41,298 nucleotides of DNA, taken from the NCBI GenBank assembly GCA_039933785.1, contig JBDTNL010000033.1:1-41298 (forward strand), written 5' to 3'. The position numbers were made by a program, and so were the translations under genes. Shown one piece after another: positions 1-7,690 of this stretch (position 1 is its first letter; each line of letters begins with the position of its first letter). The notes beneath the pieces were generated by a model. That model was given only the letters and a program-made list of their open reading frames with translations. It was not told the origin of the DNA and searched no databases. Source of the DNA: JBDTNL01 sp039933785. Lineage in GTDB: Bacteria; Acidobacteriota; Thermoanaerobaculia; Multivoradales; JAGPDF01.

Positions 1-126
1 AGAGCGTCCGAATCGGATGGCACCTCTCCTCGGCACCTCTCCTCGGCAGGACGAGAGCGTCCGAATCGGATGGCACCTCTCCTCGGGGCACCTCTCCTCG
101 GGCACCTCTCCTCACACCTCTCCTCG
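1..126. repeat. Tandem repeat block with nested 11-bp and 33-bp units
   Basis: Six copies of the 11-mer CACCTCTCCTC start near 21, 34, 74, 89, 103 and 115. A larger unit of 33 bp is present twice without mismatch (1-33 and 54-86), and each copy begins with AGAGCGTCCGAATCGGATGG. That unit contains a small inverted repeat, TCCGA-A-TCGGA. The block touches the left edge of the window and may continue beyond it. I see no gene in it. Spacing is irregular and the units are short, so this is not a CRISPR array. Confidence 0.8.
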
Positions 127-164
127 CCGCCCTGCGGTATTGTCTCTAGAACGTCCGGGATACA

Positions 165-314
165 ATGAACTCTCGTCTACGGTTCGCCTCCGCCTCCGAG
201 GCGCTCGACTTTTTCTCGACTCTGGCAGCGCCAGAGTCGCTCACCCTACGGTCGGCCTGCCAAGCCACCATCTCGGCGTCTTCGAGACTGCCGGAAATCT
301 CCGGGCGGGAGTAG
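165..314 (+). CDS. Possible 49-residue upstream ORF, function unknown
   Basis: An ATG at 165 opens a 49-codon frame ending at TAG 312-314, in the same frame as the glycosyltransferase whose GTG start follows directly at 315. The peptide is polar and serine/alanine-rich, with no membrane segment or recognisable motif. Its last codons contain the GGGCGGGAG that would serve as the ribosome-binding site of the next gene, so coupled translation is possible. It could equally be chance or the remnant of a longer N-terminus. Low confidence as a gene. Confidence 0.2.
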   Translation: MNSRLRFASASEALDFFSTLAAPESLTLRSACQATISASSRLPEISGRE

Positions 315-1859
315 GTGGAAGCGCCCCCGCCAGTTGCCCCGAGGCCTCCCACTGCGCGCGAACGGTGGCTGATCGCGTTGATCGCCGTACTTGCGGCGAC
401 CACGAGCCTGCTCATTTGCGACGTCGCCCTGGAGCGCATTCCTCACGTAACGGACGAGATCTCGTACTCTTTTCAGGCAAAGATTCTCACCTCCGGGCGG
501 CTGTGGCTGACCCCTCCGGCCGGCGCACCCTTGGGTCTCTTCACTGTCCAGTGCGTCATCCTCACCCCCGAGCGATGGTGCTCGCTCTACCCTCCCGGGT
601 GGCCGCTCCTTCTCGCGGTGGGCTGGCTCGTCGGTCAGCCGTGGATCCTCGGTCCGTTGTTGCTCGCCGGCTCCGTGCTCGGCGTCTGGCAATTGGGGAG
701 GTTGCTCTTTGACAGCACGACCGGCCTGATCGCCGCTGCGGCGCTCGCCGCCTCTCCGTTCGCATTGCTCATGAGCGCCTCGTCCATGGCGCACGGACCG
801 GCACTCTGCGCGACGGTATGGTGCCTGGCCCTGCTGGCCCAAGGCATCCGCGGGGAGCGACCAGGGCGCCTGGCCGCCGCCGGCCTGGTCGGCGGCGTCG
901 CCTTCCTGATCCGGCCCTTCACCGCAGTGGCGCTGCTTGCGCCTGCCGTACTGGCGGCGGTCTTTTGGCTGCGAGCGGTGCGCGGCGGGACGCGGTGGCT
1001 CAAGGATCTGGGCTGGATGGCCGCGGGAGCCGCTCCGGCCGTTCTCGGTTTCTTGCTCTACAACCACACGGTGTTCGGAAATGCGCTCCGCAGTGGCTAT
1101 TCGATGCTCGACCCGGCGGTTTTCGGCAGCCTACAGGGTATGTCCGTCTCTCTTGGCGAGGCATTGACACAGAACTTGCCCTGGTATGTGACGACTCTGA
1201 ACCGCAGCCTCTGGGGCTTTCCCTGGGGGGATCTGATGATGTTCGTGCCCCTGCTCTGGCCAAGGCCCGGGCGCGCTCGAGATGCCGTCCTCGCGGTGTG
1301 TGCCGCGAGCTTGATCTTGGGCCACTCCTTCTACTACTACCATGACGTCGTCTACTCCGGCCCGCGCTTTGCGTTCGAGGCGCTCGGCCCGCTCGCGATT
1401 CTCGCGGCGCGCTCGCTGCTCACCCTGGCCCGGCCGCTGGAGATGGTGCTGCGACAACCGCGCTTGCGGCTCGCGGTCGCCGGTCTGGGCGCCACAATGC
1501 TGCTCGCATTTCCCCTCGGTCGCCGGCTTCCGGAGCAGATCGTCTGGCACTCGCGCTGGTACCAAGGCGTGTCCGCCGAGCCTCTGCGCAAGGCGACGCA
1601 GGCCGGGGTCGGCCCCGAGGCGCTGGTCTTGGTCGCCGGCACGCCGGACGCCTACGGCGCGTTCTTCCTTGCCAACGACTTTCCACTCGACCACGGTCGC
1701 GTCTTCGTGCGTGACTCGGCGCCCCTGCGGCGCGCCGCTCTGGTGGCATTTCATCGCCCCGAAATCTGGCTGGCTCGGGTCGTCCTCGTGGTCGCCGACC
1801 CCGCCCACCCGGCGGACTTCGCGAGCGCGACGGAGGTCTCGTGGACCCGATTGCGGTGA
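315..1859 (+). CDS. Polytopic glycosyltransferase, GT39/ArnT-like
   Basis: The 514-residue protein has roughly ten hydrophobic segments; the first lies at about residues 17-36. Just after it comes an acidic luminal-loop motif (HVTDEISYSFQAKIL), which matches the first periplasmic loop of GT39/GT-C enzymes, where an Asp/Glu pair contacts a polyprenyl-phosphate sugar donor. By family it would transfer a sugar from a lipid-linked donor on the outer face of the inner membrane; the acceptor is unknown. The start is GTG at 315, immediately after an in-frame TAG, with GGGAG just upstream, so no longer form is possible in this frame. It stands alone between a repeat block and a convergent anti-sigma gene. 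The fold class is fairly safe; the substrate is not. Confidence 0.65.
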   Translation: MEAPPPVAPRPPTARERWLIALIAVLAATTSLLICDVALERIPHVTDEISYSFQAKILTSGRLWLTPPAGAPLGLFTVQCVILTPERWCSLYPPGWPLLLAVGWLVGQPWILGPLLLAGSVLGVWQLGRLLFDSTTGLIAAAALAASPFALLMSASSMAHGPALCATVWCLALLAQGIRGERPGRLAAAGLVGGVAFLIRPFTAVALLAPAVLAAVFWLRAVRGGTRWLKDLGWMAAGAAPAVLGFLLYNHTVFGNALRSGYSMLDPAVFGSLQGMSVSLGEALTQNLPWYVTTLNRSLWGFPWGDLMMFVPLLWPRPGRARDAVLAVCAASLILGHSFYYYHDVVYSGPRFAFEALGPLAILAARSLLTLARPLEMVLRQPRLRLAVAGLGATMLLAFPLGRRLPEQIVWHSRWYQGVSAEPLRKATQAGVGPEALVLVAGTPDAYGAFFLANDFPLDHGRVFVRDSAPLRRAALVAFHRPEIWLARVVLVVADPAHPADFASATEVSWTRLR

Positions 1860-1941
1860 CGATGAAACATCGCCGGGCAAACGTGAAGTGACTCTACGGA
1901 CCGGTGCACGAGAATGGTCGCTGTCGTGCGGGGTAAAAATT

Positions 1942-2748
1942 CTACCCCTTGAGGACCATTGCTCCGGACGGCGCCGCCAACCCGCCCATCGGCTCGATCG
2001 TCACCGCCCAGGCCTGAATCGAGGCGAGTGGCGCCACATGATCGACCAGCAGGGATCCATTGCCCTCGCGATCGACGTCGAACACGCCGGCCGAGACCGG
2101 TTTGCCGTCGGCGATGAACCAGAGTTGGTACTGCTTGCCGGTCGGCGGCGCGGGGAGGCTGTAGGCGTAAAAGAGCGCCTTGCCGTCATGCGGACTGATG
2201 AACGTGCGCGCCACCGAGGCCGGGGCGGCTTCCAGCCCGGCGAGGACGACCGGGTGCATGTCGGGCGAGGCCACGATGTGCGACTGGGCCTTGAGGGTGA
2301 CGATTTCGTTACTCGCCTTGGCAAGTTGCGCGCTGACCTGCGCCAGGTTGTCCTGCAGGCGGTTCACCTCGCCGCGCATGTTGCTGCGGTCGCTCAGGCC
2401 CCATGCGACCGCGACCGCAAGCACCGCGGCGACCGCGCGGAGCAACCAGCGATTGCCCGGATCGGGTGCCACGGGTCGCGCCGGTGCAACTACGGAAACG
2501 GCCTTGGTCCGCACCGCGGAGTCCTGGGCAATGCGCTGGAGCACGCGAGCCCTTGTGGTCTCCGACACCTGGAGGGGCTCCGCGGCGAGCGCCAGCTGTT
2601 CGACCTCGCGCTGCCAGGCTGCCGCGGCGGATTGCAGCTCGCGATCGACGCGCAAGGCGGCATCGACCACGGTGAGATCCTCGCCGTCCAACGCACCGAG
2701 GGCGTGGGCAGGCAGGAGATCAGCGAGAGCGGCCGTGTCCTTCATCAT
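1942..2748 (-). CDS. Anti-sigma factor, RskA/anti-sigma-K family
   Basis: This 268-residue protein has a helical cytoplasmic N-terminus (about 1-95), one membrane segment (about 101-118), a heptad-rich stretch (about 121-150) and a C-terminal periplasmic RskA domain ending in the family-typical sequence EPMGGLAAPSGAMVLKG. It should hold the neighbouring ECF sigma factor at the membrane until an envelope signal releases it. The N-terminus lacks the H-x3-C-x2-C of zinc-binding anti-sigma factors, as is usual for RskA. I chose ATG 2748 because it overlaps the sigma-factor stop as ATGA; the open frame upstream is only sigma-gene shadow. Transcribed with the sigma gene. An inverted repeat (GGGGTA/TACCCC, 1930-1948) overlaps its stop codon. 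Confidence 0.85.
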   Translation of the reverse strand: MMKDTAALADLLPAHALGALDGEDLTVVDAALRVDRELQSAAAAWQREVEQLALAAEPLQVSETTRARVLQRIAQDSAVRTKAVSVVAPARPVAPDPGNRWLLRAVAAVLAVAVAWGLSDRSNMRGEVNRLQDNLAQVSAQLAKASNEIVTLKAQSHIVASPDMHPVVLAGLEAAPASVARTFISPHDGKALFYAYSLPAPPTGKQYQLWFIADGKPVSAGVFDVDREGNGSLLVDHVAPLASIQAWAVTIEPMGGLAAPSGAMVLKG

Positions 2749-3323
2749 GAGGAGTACGACGCCAAGCTCTGCCGCAGTTTGTTCATGCCGAGAAGGATCC
2801 GCGATTTGACCGTCCCGAGTGGCGCTTGCAGCTTGTCGGCGATCTGGGTGTGCGTGAGGCCGCCAAAGAACGCGAGCTCGATGCACTCGCGCTGCTCGGC
2901 GGGCAAGCTGCCCATGGCGGCGATTACGTGCCGGCGGCGTTCATCGGCCTCGAGGCCCGAGGTCGCGATGCCCTCCGCGGTCTGCGGGGCCTCGCGCATG
3001 AGGTCGTCTTCGCGGCGCATGCGGGCGGCCGTCGAGCGCATGCGATCGAGCGCTCGCGAACGCGCCATCATCAGCAGCCAGCCGCGCGGTGTCGCGAGAG
3101 CAGGTTGATAGCGCTCGGCCTGCTGCCAGGCCTGGAGAAATGCCTCCTGGAGGATTTCCTCCGCCAACGCGCGGTCGCTCAGCATGCGCGTCAGCACGCC
3201 GAGCACGATCGGCGAGTGGCGATCGAAGAGGCGGGCGAACGCCTGCTGGTCGCGAGCCGCGACGCGACCCATCAGCAGAATGTCTTCGGCGTGAGCGTCG
3301 TCGAGTTGGAACGCAGGAGTCAT
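2745..3323 (-). CDS. ECF-family RNA polymerase sigma factor (SigK-like)
   Basis: A 192-residue sigma factor. Region 2 includes the DxAEEILQEAFLQAW-type segment and region 4 includes GGLTHTQIADKLQAPLGTVK, the helix-turn-helix that reads the -35 element. It would direct transcription of a small regulon when its anti-sigma partner lets go. The start at ATG 3323 is chosen because homology begins there; the frame stays open upstream but that part is arginine/glycine-rich and unlike sigma factors. Its stop overlaps the anti-sigma start by 4 bp. The gene upstream on the same strand encodes a DUF4198 protein, beyond which lies a DUF4331 protein; both are candidate regulon members, which is inference from position. 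Confidence 0.9.
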   Translation of the reverse strand: MTPAFQLDDAHAEDILLMGRVAARDQQAFARLFDRHSPIVLGVLTRMLSDRALAEEILQEAFLQAWQQAERYQPALATPRGWLLMMARSRALDRMRSTAARMRREDDLMREAPQTAEGIATSGLEADERRRHVIAAMGSLPAEQRECIELAFFGGLTHTQIADKLQAPLGTVKSRILLGMNKLRQSLASYSS

Positions 3324-3394
3324 AGATGTACACGGGCGAGCTCCGCCCCCGGTAGGACGAGCCACGAGGGCCGCTTCGACTGTGTGCGAGGAAA

Positions 3395-4252
3395 CTACCG
3401 TGCCGGCAGAGTGAAGGTCAAGGAAGCCCAGTAGCTCTGCCATTCGGCGCCCTGCAGCTTGACGGACTCCGCCTCCAGGCGGACCATGTGTACGGTCTTC
3501 ACGAGCCATACCCCCGGCGCGTCGAGGGCCAATTCAACTCGACCTCGACGATCGCTGCGAGCCTGCACCGGGCTCCGCGGCGCATCCTTGACCATCGCGA
3601 CGACCAGCGCGCCAGCGAGCGGCTTGCCCTGGTACAGCACCCTGAACGGCAAGCTCACCGGCTTGCCTGGCGAGGTTACATACGAATAGGGATTCTTCTC
3701 CGGGATGATTTCGAGGGTGAATCCCAGGGCTCGATCGAAGACCTGAGCGTTCTTCGGACCCTCACTGCCCCCCACCCGCAGCAGCGACTTGGCGCAACGC
3801 GCATACACCTCGTGGCTACCTTGCTGCGACTCGCCGCGGCGTGAACGCTCGGCGATCACCGGCTCCAGGCCCTCGAGGCGGAGATAGGCCTCAAACTTGT
3901 CCGGCTCGAGCTCGAGCTTGGCGTTGTTGCTCTCGTAGCCTGCGAGGTAGAGACCTGCAGCACCGACCCGAGCCACCCCAGCGGGGTCGACACCCTCGGC
4001 GCCCGCGATCGGCGTGTCGCCGTGAGGACCGACGAGAACGAAATGGACGATGCGGGCCTCGTTGCGCGGGAACGGATCTCCAGCCCACTGCTGACCGACC
4101 GCGAGATGGAAGGCCACCGCTGCGTCGGACGCCGGCTCGAAGCTCGAGGGGAGAATCCAGAAGTCGTGCGCCCGCGCTGAGCTCGCGGCAAGTCCGGTGA
4201 TGGTCATGAGCAAACCCGCGACTCTCGCCACTACCCTGCGCCTCGGTTTCAT
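3395..4252 (-). CDS. Exported DUF4198 protein
   Basis: The 285-residue product has a signal peptide (basic start, hydrophobic stretch to about residue 26, cleavage after SARA) followed directly by HDFWILP, the typical beginning of mature DUF4198 proteins. These are periplasmic beta-rich proteins, some linked to metal uptake, with no agreed biochemical role. Cleavage at the predicted site would leave histidine as the first mature residue, a possible metal ligand. The C-terminal half (about 180-285) resembles the family's Ig-like part. It lies between the ECF sigma gene (71 bp downstream) and a terminator at 4287-4317, so it is transcribed separately from the DUF4331 gene and may head the sigma operon. 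Confidence 0.75.
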   Translation of the reverse strand: MKPRRRVVARVAGLLMTITGLAASSARAHDFWILPSSFEPASDAAVAFHLAVGQQWAGDPFPRNEARIVHFVLVGPHGDTPIAGAEGVDPAGVARVGAAGLYLAGYESNNAKLELEPDKFEAYLRLEGLEPVIAERSRRGESQQGSHEVYARCAKSLLRVGGSEGPKNAQVFDRALGFTLEIIPEKNPYSYVTSPGKPVSLPFRVLYQGKPLAGALVVAMVKDAPRSPVQARSDRRGRVELALDAPGVWLVKTVHMVRLEAESVKLQGAEWQSYWASLTFTLPAR

Positions 4253-4286
4253 CGTTGATTCCTTGCCTTAGCGTTGCGCTGCGAAA

Positions 4287-4317
4287 ACGCGGACGGCACT
4301 CGAAGCGCCGCCCGCGT
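4287..4317 (-). terminator. Rho-independent terminator after the DUF4331 gene
   Basis: An 11-bp stem (ACGCGGACGGC / GCCGCCCGCGT on the plus strand, one G-U pair) closes a 9-base loop. Read on the minus strand it is followed by TTTT. It lies 23 bp past the DUF4331 stop and 34 bp before the DUF4198 start, so it separates the two transcripts. Confidence 0.75.
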
Positions 4318-4340
4318 AGTTTTCACCAGTGCTGCTTGAA

Positions 4341-5795
4341 TCAGTTGCCGTTTCCGCCCGGACCGTTCGGCGAGCCGGGGATAGGCGTCTTCAAGTACGG
4401 GAACTTGCTGTCGAACTGGCTAGCATCCTGGAACGTTCCGTCCGTGAAGGGCAGCGTGCCCGAAGCGGCGTCGGCCGGGCCGCAGCCGAAGGCTCCCGGG
4501 AACGCGTGGCAGAGCACGCCCATCGCAACCCGCAGCTCTGAGTCGACCACGTCGTCACCAGGACGGCGGCCGTTCGGGAATCCGGCGTTGTCGCCGCCGA
4601 GCGCACCCAGGTTGTTCTGCGAGGCGGCAGGCACCGCGGCAATGCCGGTGTTGAGCCGCAGCATTTCGGCGACGGTGTCGCCGGTCTTGTTGACGCCGGC
4701 GAGGCCGGTGCCGAACGCGGCCACCAGGTCGAGACGCGGGAAATTGGTCGGCGCCTTGACGCCGGCGCTGCCGAAGAGGATCTCGAGCAAGGCCGGTAGC
4801 GTCGGATTGGTGACGTAGGTGCCGAAGTTGGTCAAGTCGTCCTTCGGCTGGCTGCTATTGAACTTGTCCTTGTCCTTCAGACCGATCACGACCTCGTTCA
4901 CCAGCGGCATACCCAAGCGCGAAACCTGGTTGTACTTGCCGTCGACGCCACGCAGGGCGGCGGTGGTCCAGGCACCGATGGTGGGCCGGCTGCCGTTCTT
5001 GGTCAGGCAGGACGTCGGCACTTCGAGGGCGATAGTAGTGACGTTCTTGTCCGCGAGCAGGTTGGGCTCGACGTCGCGAGCGCCGATCGGGTTGGCGATA
5101 TTGACCAGGTCGAAAATCTCGCCCAGATTGACCGCGAAACCGTCCTTGCGCTGGCCGACGAATACGCGACCCGGCTGCGCGCAGCCGGGAATGTCGATCG
5201 TACGGACGAACTGCGCCGCATAGCCCGCGTAGTCCGGGATGGACTTCTGGCCGATGTTGTCGAGCGGCTTGTTGAAGCGGTGGCTGCCCGACGCGTGATC
5301 GGAAGCGAACTTGCCGGCGCCCTGTCCATTGCCGTCGACGGGACCGGTCATGACCGAGAGGGTGTAGCTCTCGGCAACGTTCTGGTTGGCATCGTTCGGG
5401 AACGCGATCTGCCCGATGTTGATCAGCGGCACTGAAACGTCGGTACCACCCACCGGGATCTTGAAGTCCTTGTCGAGGCGGGCGAAGCGGAACTGGTACG
5501 TGATGTCCTCGACGCCGTCGCCGGTGTTGTCGACGAGAATGCGATAGACCGCGTCCTGGTCGAGGTTGAAAAAGTTGGGGCCACCGTAGCCGTCCTGCAG
5601 GGGCAGGTAGTTGGCGAGCAGGGTCACATAACCCGCGCGGCCGGCCTCGTAGCTGTTGAACATGTAGAAATCGGTGCCGTCCACCTTCGGCGTCTTGGTG
5701 ATGCCGGGCGCTTCTCTGTGGCTCGAAGCGAGTACCGGCATGGCCAGCAGCGCGAGGGCCGCGGTAACCACGAACAAACTGCGACGTGTCTTCAT
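4341..5795 (-). CDS. Exported DUF4331 protein
   Basis: A 484-residue protein with a signal peptide (MKTRRSLFVVTAALALLAMP, cleavage near VLA-SSH) and then SSHREAPGITKTPKVDGTDF, the hallmark start of DUF4331. These proteins occur in many soil and aquatic bacteria and have no established function; the conserved HREAP and the following aspartates suggest ligand or metal binding. The true start is ATG 5795, preceded by AGGAGGAGA; the frame is open a further 195 codons upstream, but that stretch is antisense to lpd and has no protein character. Neighbours are lpd upstream and the DUF4198/ECF sigma cluster downstream. Confidence 0.85.
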   Translation of the reverse strand: MKTRRSLFVVTAALALLAMPVLASSHREAPGITKTPKVDGTDFYMFNSYEAGRAGYVTLLANYLPLQDGYGGPNFFNLDQDAVYRILVDNTGDGVEDITYQFRFARLDKDFKIPVGGTDVSVPLINIGQIAFPNDANQNVAESYTLSVMTGPVDGNGQGAGKFASDHASGSHRFNKPLDNIGQKSIPDYAGYAAQFVRTIDIPGCAQPGRVFVGQRKDGFAVNLGEIFDLVNIANPIGARDVEPNLLADKNVTTIALEVPTSCLTKNGSRPTIGAWTTAALRGVDGKYNQVSRLGMPLVNEVVIGLKDKDKFNSSQPKDDLTNFGTYVTNPTLPALLEILFGSAGVKAPTNFPRLDLVAAFGTGLAGVNKTGDTVAEMLRLNTGIAAVPAASQNNLGALGGDNAGFPNGRRPGDDVVDSELRVAMGVLCHAFPGAFGCGPADAASGTLPFTDGTFQDASQFDSKFPYLKTPIPGSPNGPGGNGN

Positions 5796-5919
5796 GTGTC
5801 TCCTCCTGGGGGTCCGACCGATCACCGAGGCGGCGCACACGCGCCGTCGGTTCCGATGTCTGGTGTACGGGCCCGCCTCGGAGGCGGATGACCAACGCGT
5901 GCGGAGGGGTGGAAGAACC

Positions 5920-7680
5920 CTACTTGCGGCGCGGCAGGTAGAGGTCGGTGATGCTGCCCTCGAAGGCCTCGGCGGCGAGACCGACGGTTTCCGAGAGTGT
6001 CGGATGCGGGTGGATGGTGAGCGCGAGGTCTCCCGCCTCGGCGCCCATCTCGATCGCCAAGGCAGCTTCGGCGATGAGCTCTCCGGCCTGCGGACCGACA
6101 ATACCGGCGCCGAGTATCCGCTTGGTCGAGGGGTCGAACAGCAGCTTGGTCCAGCCCTCGGCCTGTCCCAGCGCCAGGGCACGGCCACTCGCGGACCAGG
6201 GGAAGGCGCCCTTCTCGAACGCCACTCCGCGTGTTTTGGCCTCGGTCTCGGTGAGGCCGGCCCAGGCGATTTCCGGATCGGTGTAGGCGACCGAAGGAAT
6301 GACCCGGGCGTCGAACGAGCTCTGGTGGCCCGCCGCCACCTCGGCCGCGACCTTGGCCTCGTGCATCGCCTTGTGCGCAAGCATGGGCTGACCGATCACG
6401 TCGCCGATGGCGAAGATGTGACGAACGTTGGTGCGCATCGCGCCATCGACCGCGATGAAGCCCCGACTATCCACCGAGACTCCCGCCATCTCGGCGCCAA
6501 TTCGGTCGCCATTCGGGCGCCGGCCCACCGCGACCAGAACGCGATCGAAGAGTGCCGACTCCGGTGCCTTCTTGCCCTCAAAGTACGCCTTCAGGCCATC
6601 TTGCGTGCTTTCGATACGGAGCACCTTGGTCGACGTGTAGATCGCCTCGTACTGCCTGCCGATGCGCCGCTCGAGCACGCGCACGAGATCGCGATCAGCG
6701 CCCGGCATGAGGCCGTCGAGCAGCTCGACCACGGTCACTGCCGAGCCGAGCGCGCGATAGAACGTCGCCATCTCGAGCCCGATGATTCCGCCACCCACGA
6801 CCAGCAGTTGCTCCGGGACATCTCGTAGCTCGAGCGCGGAAGTGGAGTCCAGCACCCGCGCGTCGTCGTAGGGAATCCCCGGGATTTGCGCGATCCGCGA
6901 GCCGACGGCGATGATCGCACTCCGGAAAGCGATAGTCGTCGAGGATCCGTCGGCGCGGGTAGCACGCAGCAAGTGCGGACCTTCGAAGGTCCCGGTACCG
7001 GTGACCACCTGCACTTTGCGTTGCTTCGCCATCTGCGCCAGGCCGCCGGTGAGGCGTGACACGACGCCGTCCTTCCACGCGCGCAGCGGCTCGAGATCGA
7101 TCTTCGGCGGACCGAACGCAACCCCGTGTTCGCTGAGTGCCGCGGCCTCGTCGATGACCTTGGCCACGTGGAGGAGTGCTTTCGAGGGAATGCAGCCGAC
7201 GTTCAGGCAGACACCGCCGAGAATGGGGAAGCGCTCGACGAGAACCACTTTCTGGTCGAGGTCGGCCGCTCGGTACGCAGCGGTGTACCCACCCGGGCCG
7301 GCGCCGAGCACCAGAACGTCGCATTGGAGGTCGGCGGTTGGGAGGGCTTGCTCCCCCTCTCCCAGTGGGAGAGGGGGCTCGGGGGGGTGAGGGCTGCTGG
7401 CCGGCGAGGAGGGCGAAGCGGTCGTCTGCAGCACCGACTCCGCGCTCTCGACCACCACCACGACATCGCCTTCGTTCACTTTTCCACCCGCCTGGATGCG
7501 CACTTCACGCACCGTGCCCGCCGCTGTGGAGGGCAGATCCATCGACGCCTTGTCGCTCGACAACGTCGCCAAGGCGTCATCCACCTTTACCATCGAGCCG
7601 GGCTTTACCAGCACTTCCAGCACATCGACGCCCTTGTAGCCACCGAGATCGGGCACGCGTATTTCGACGAGGTTGGCCAT
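5920..7680 (-). CDS. lpdA: Dihydrolipoyl dehydrogenase (PDH E3) with N-terminal lipoyl domain
   Basis: E3 reoxidises the dihydrolipoyl arm of pyruvate dehydrogenase using FAD and NAD+. The 586 residues comprise a lipoyl domain (1-80, modified lysine K44 in SSDKAS), a Pro/Ser linker (about 85-115), then the FAD domain with GAGPGG at 126-131 and the redox pair C158/C163 in GGVCLNVGCIPSK, an NAD domain with GGGIIGLE, and the dimer interface with catalytic H559 and E564 in HPHPTLSE. A fused lipoyl domain on E3 is known from Neisseria and related bacteria. The linker is partly encoded by a perfect palindrome at 7353-7377. Last gene of the aceE-aceF-lpd operon, 10 bp after aceF. Confidence 0.97.
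   Translation of the reverse strand: MANLVEIRVPDLGGYKGVDVLEVLVKPGSMVKVDDALATLSSDKASMDLPSTAAGTVREVRIQAGGKVNEGDVVVVVESAESVLQTTASPSSPASSPHPPEPPLPLGEGEQALPTADLQCDVLVLGAGPGGYTAAYRAADLDQKVVLVERFPILGGVCLNVGCIPSKALLHVAKVIDEAAALSEHGVAFGPPKIDLEPLRAWKDGVVSRLTGGLAQMAKQRKVQVVTGTGTFEGPHLLRATRADGSSTTIAFRSAIIAVGSRIAQIPGIPYDDARVLDSTSALELRDVPEQLLVVGGGIIGLEMATFYRALGSAVTVVELLDGLMPGADRDLVRVLERRIGRQYEAIYTSTKVLRIESTQDGLKAYFEGKKAPESALFDRVLVAVGRRPNGDRIGAEMAGVSVDSRGFIAVDGAMRTNVRHIFAIGDVIGQPMLAHKAMHEAKVAAEVAAGHQSSFDARVIPSVAYTDPEIAWAGLTETEAKTRGVAFEKGAFPWSASGRALALGQAEGWTKLLFDPSTKRILGAGIVGPQAGELIAEAALAIEMGAEAGDLALTIHPHPTLSETVGLAAEAFEGSITDLYLPRRK
7353..7399. repeat. REP-like palindromic element inside the lpd linker
   Basis: Perfect 11-bp arms (CCCCCTCTCCC at 7353-7363, GGGAGAGGGGG at 7367-7377) flank AGT, followed by a G-run and GGGGTGAGGGCTGCTG at 7384-7399. 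The same arms and the same 16-mer recur in aceF. The element is translated in frame as about PPLPLGEGE of the E3 linker (residues 102-110). Dispersed palindromes of this form are normally intergenic. Confidence 0.75.
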
Positions 7681-7690
7681 GGGCGTTCGG

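Noticed and set aside
1..126. CRISPR array
   Set aside because: Units are 11 and 33 bp with irregular, repetitive gaps instead of unique spacers of constant length, and no cas gene is near.
1342..3108. Plus-strand 588-codon frame bridging the glycosyltransferase and the sigma/anti-sigma genes
   Set aside because: It crosses three real genes in other frames and shows low-complexity Arg/Ser composition in its first part.
5815..5860. Inverted repeat GGCGGCGC/GCGCCGTC upstream of the DUF4331 gene as a terminator for lpd
   Set aside because: lpd ends at 5920 on the minus strand, so the position would suit, but there is no T-run after it on the minus strand; too weak to call.
5796..6380. 195-codon N-terminal extension of the DUF4331 frame
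   Set aside because: It lies mostly inside lpd, has no homology, and the signal peptide with AGGAGGAGA just upstream marks ATG 5795 as the start.
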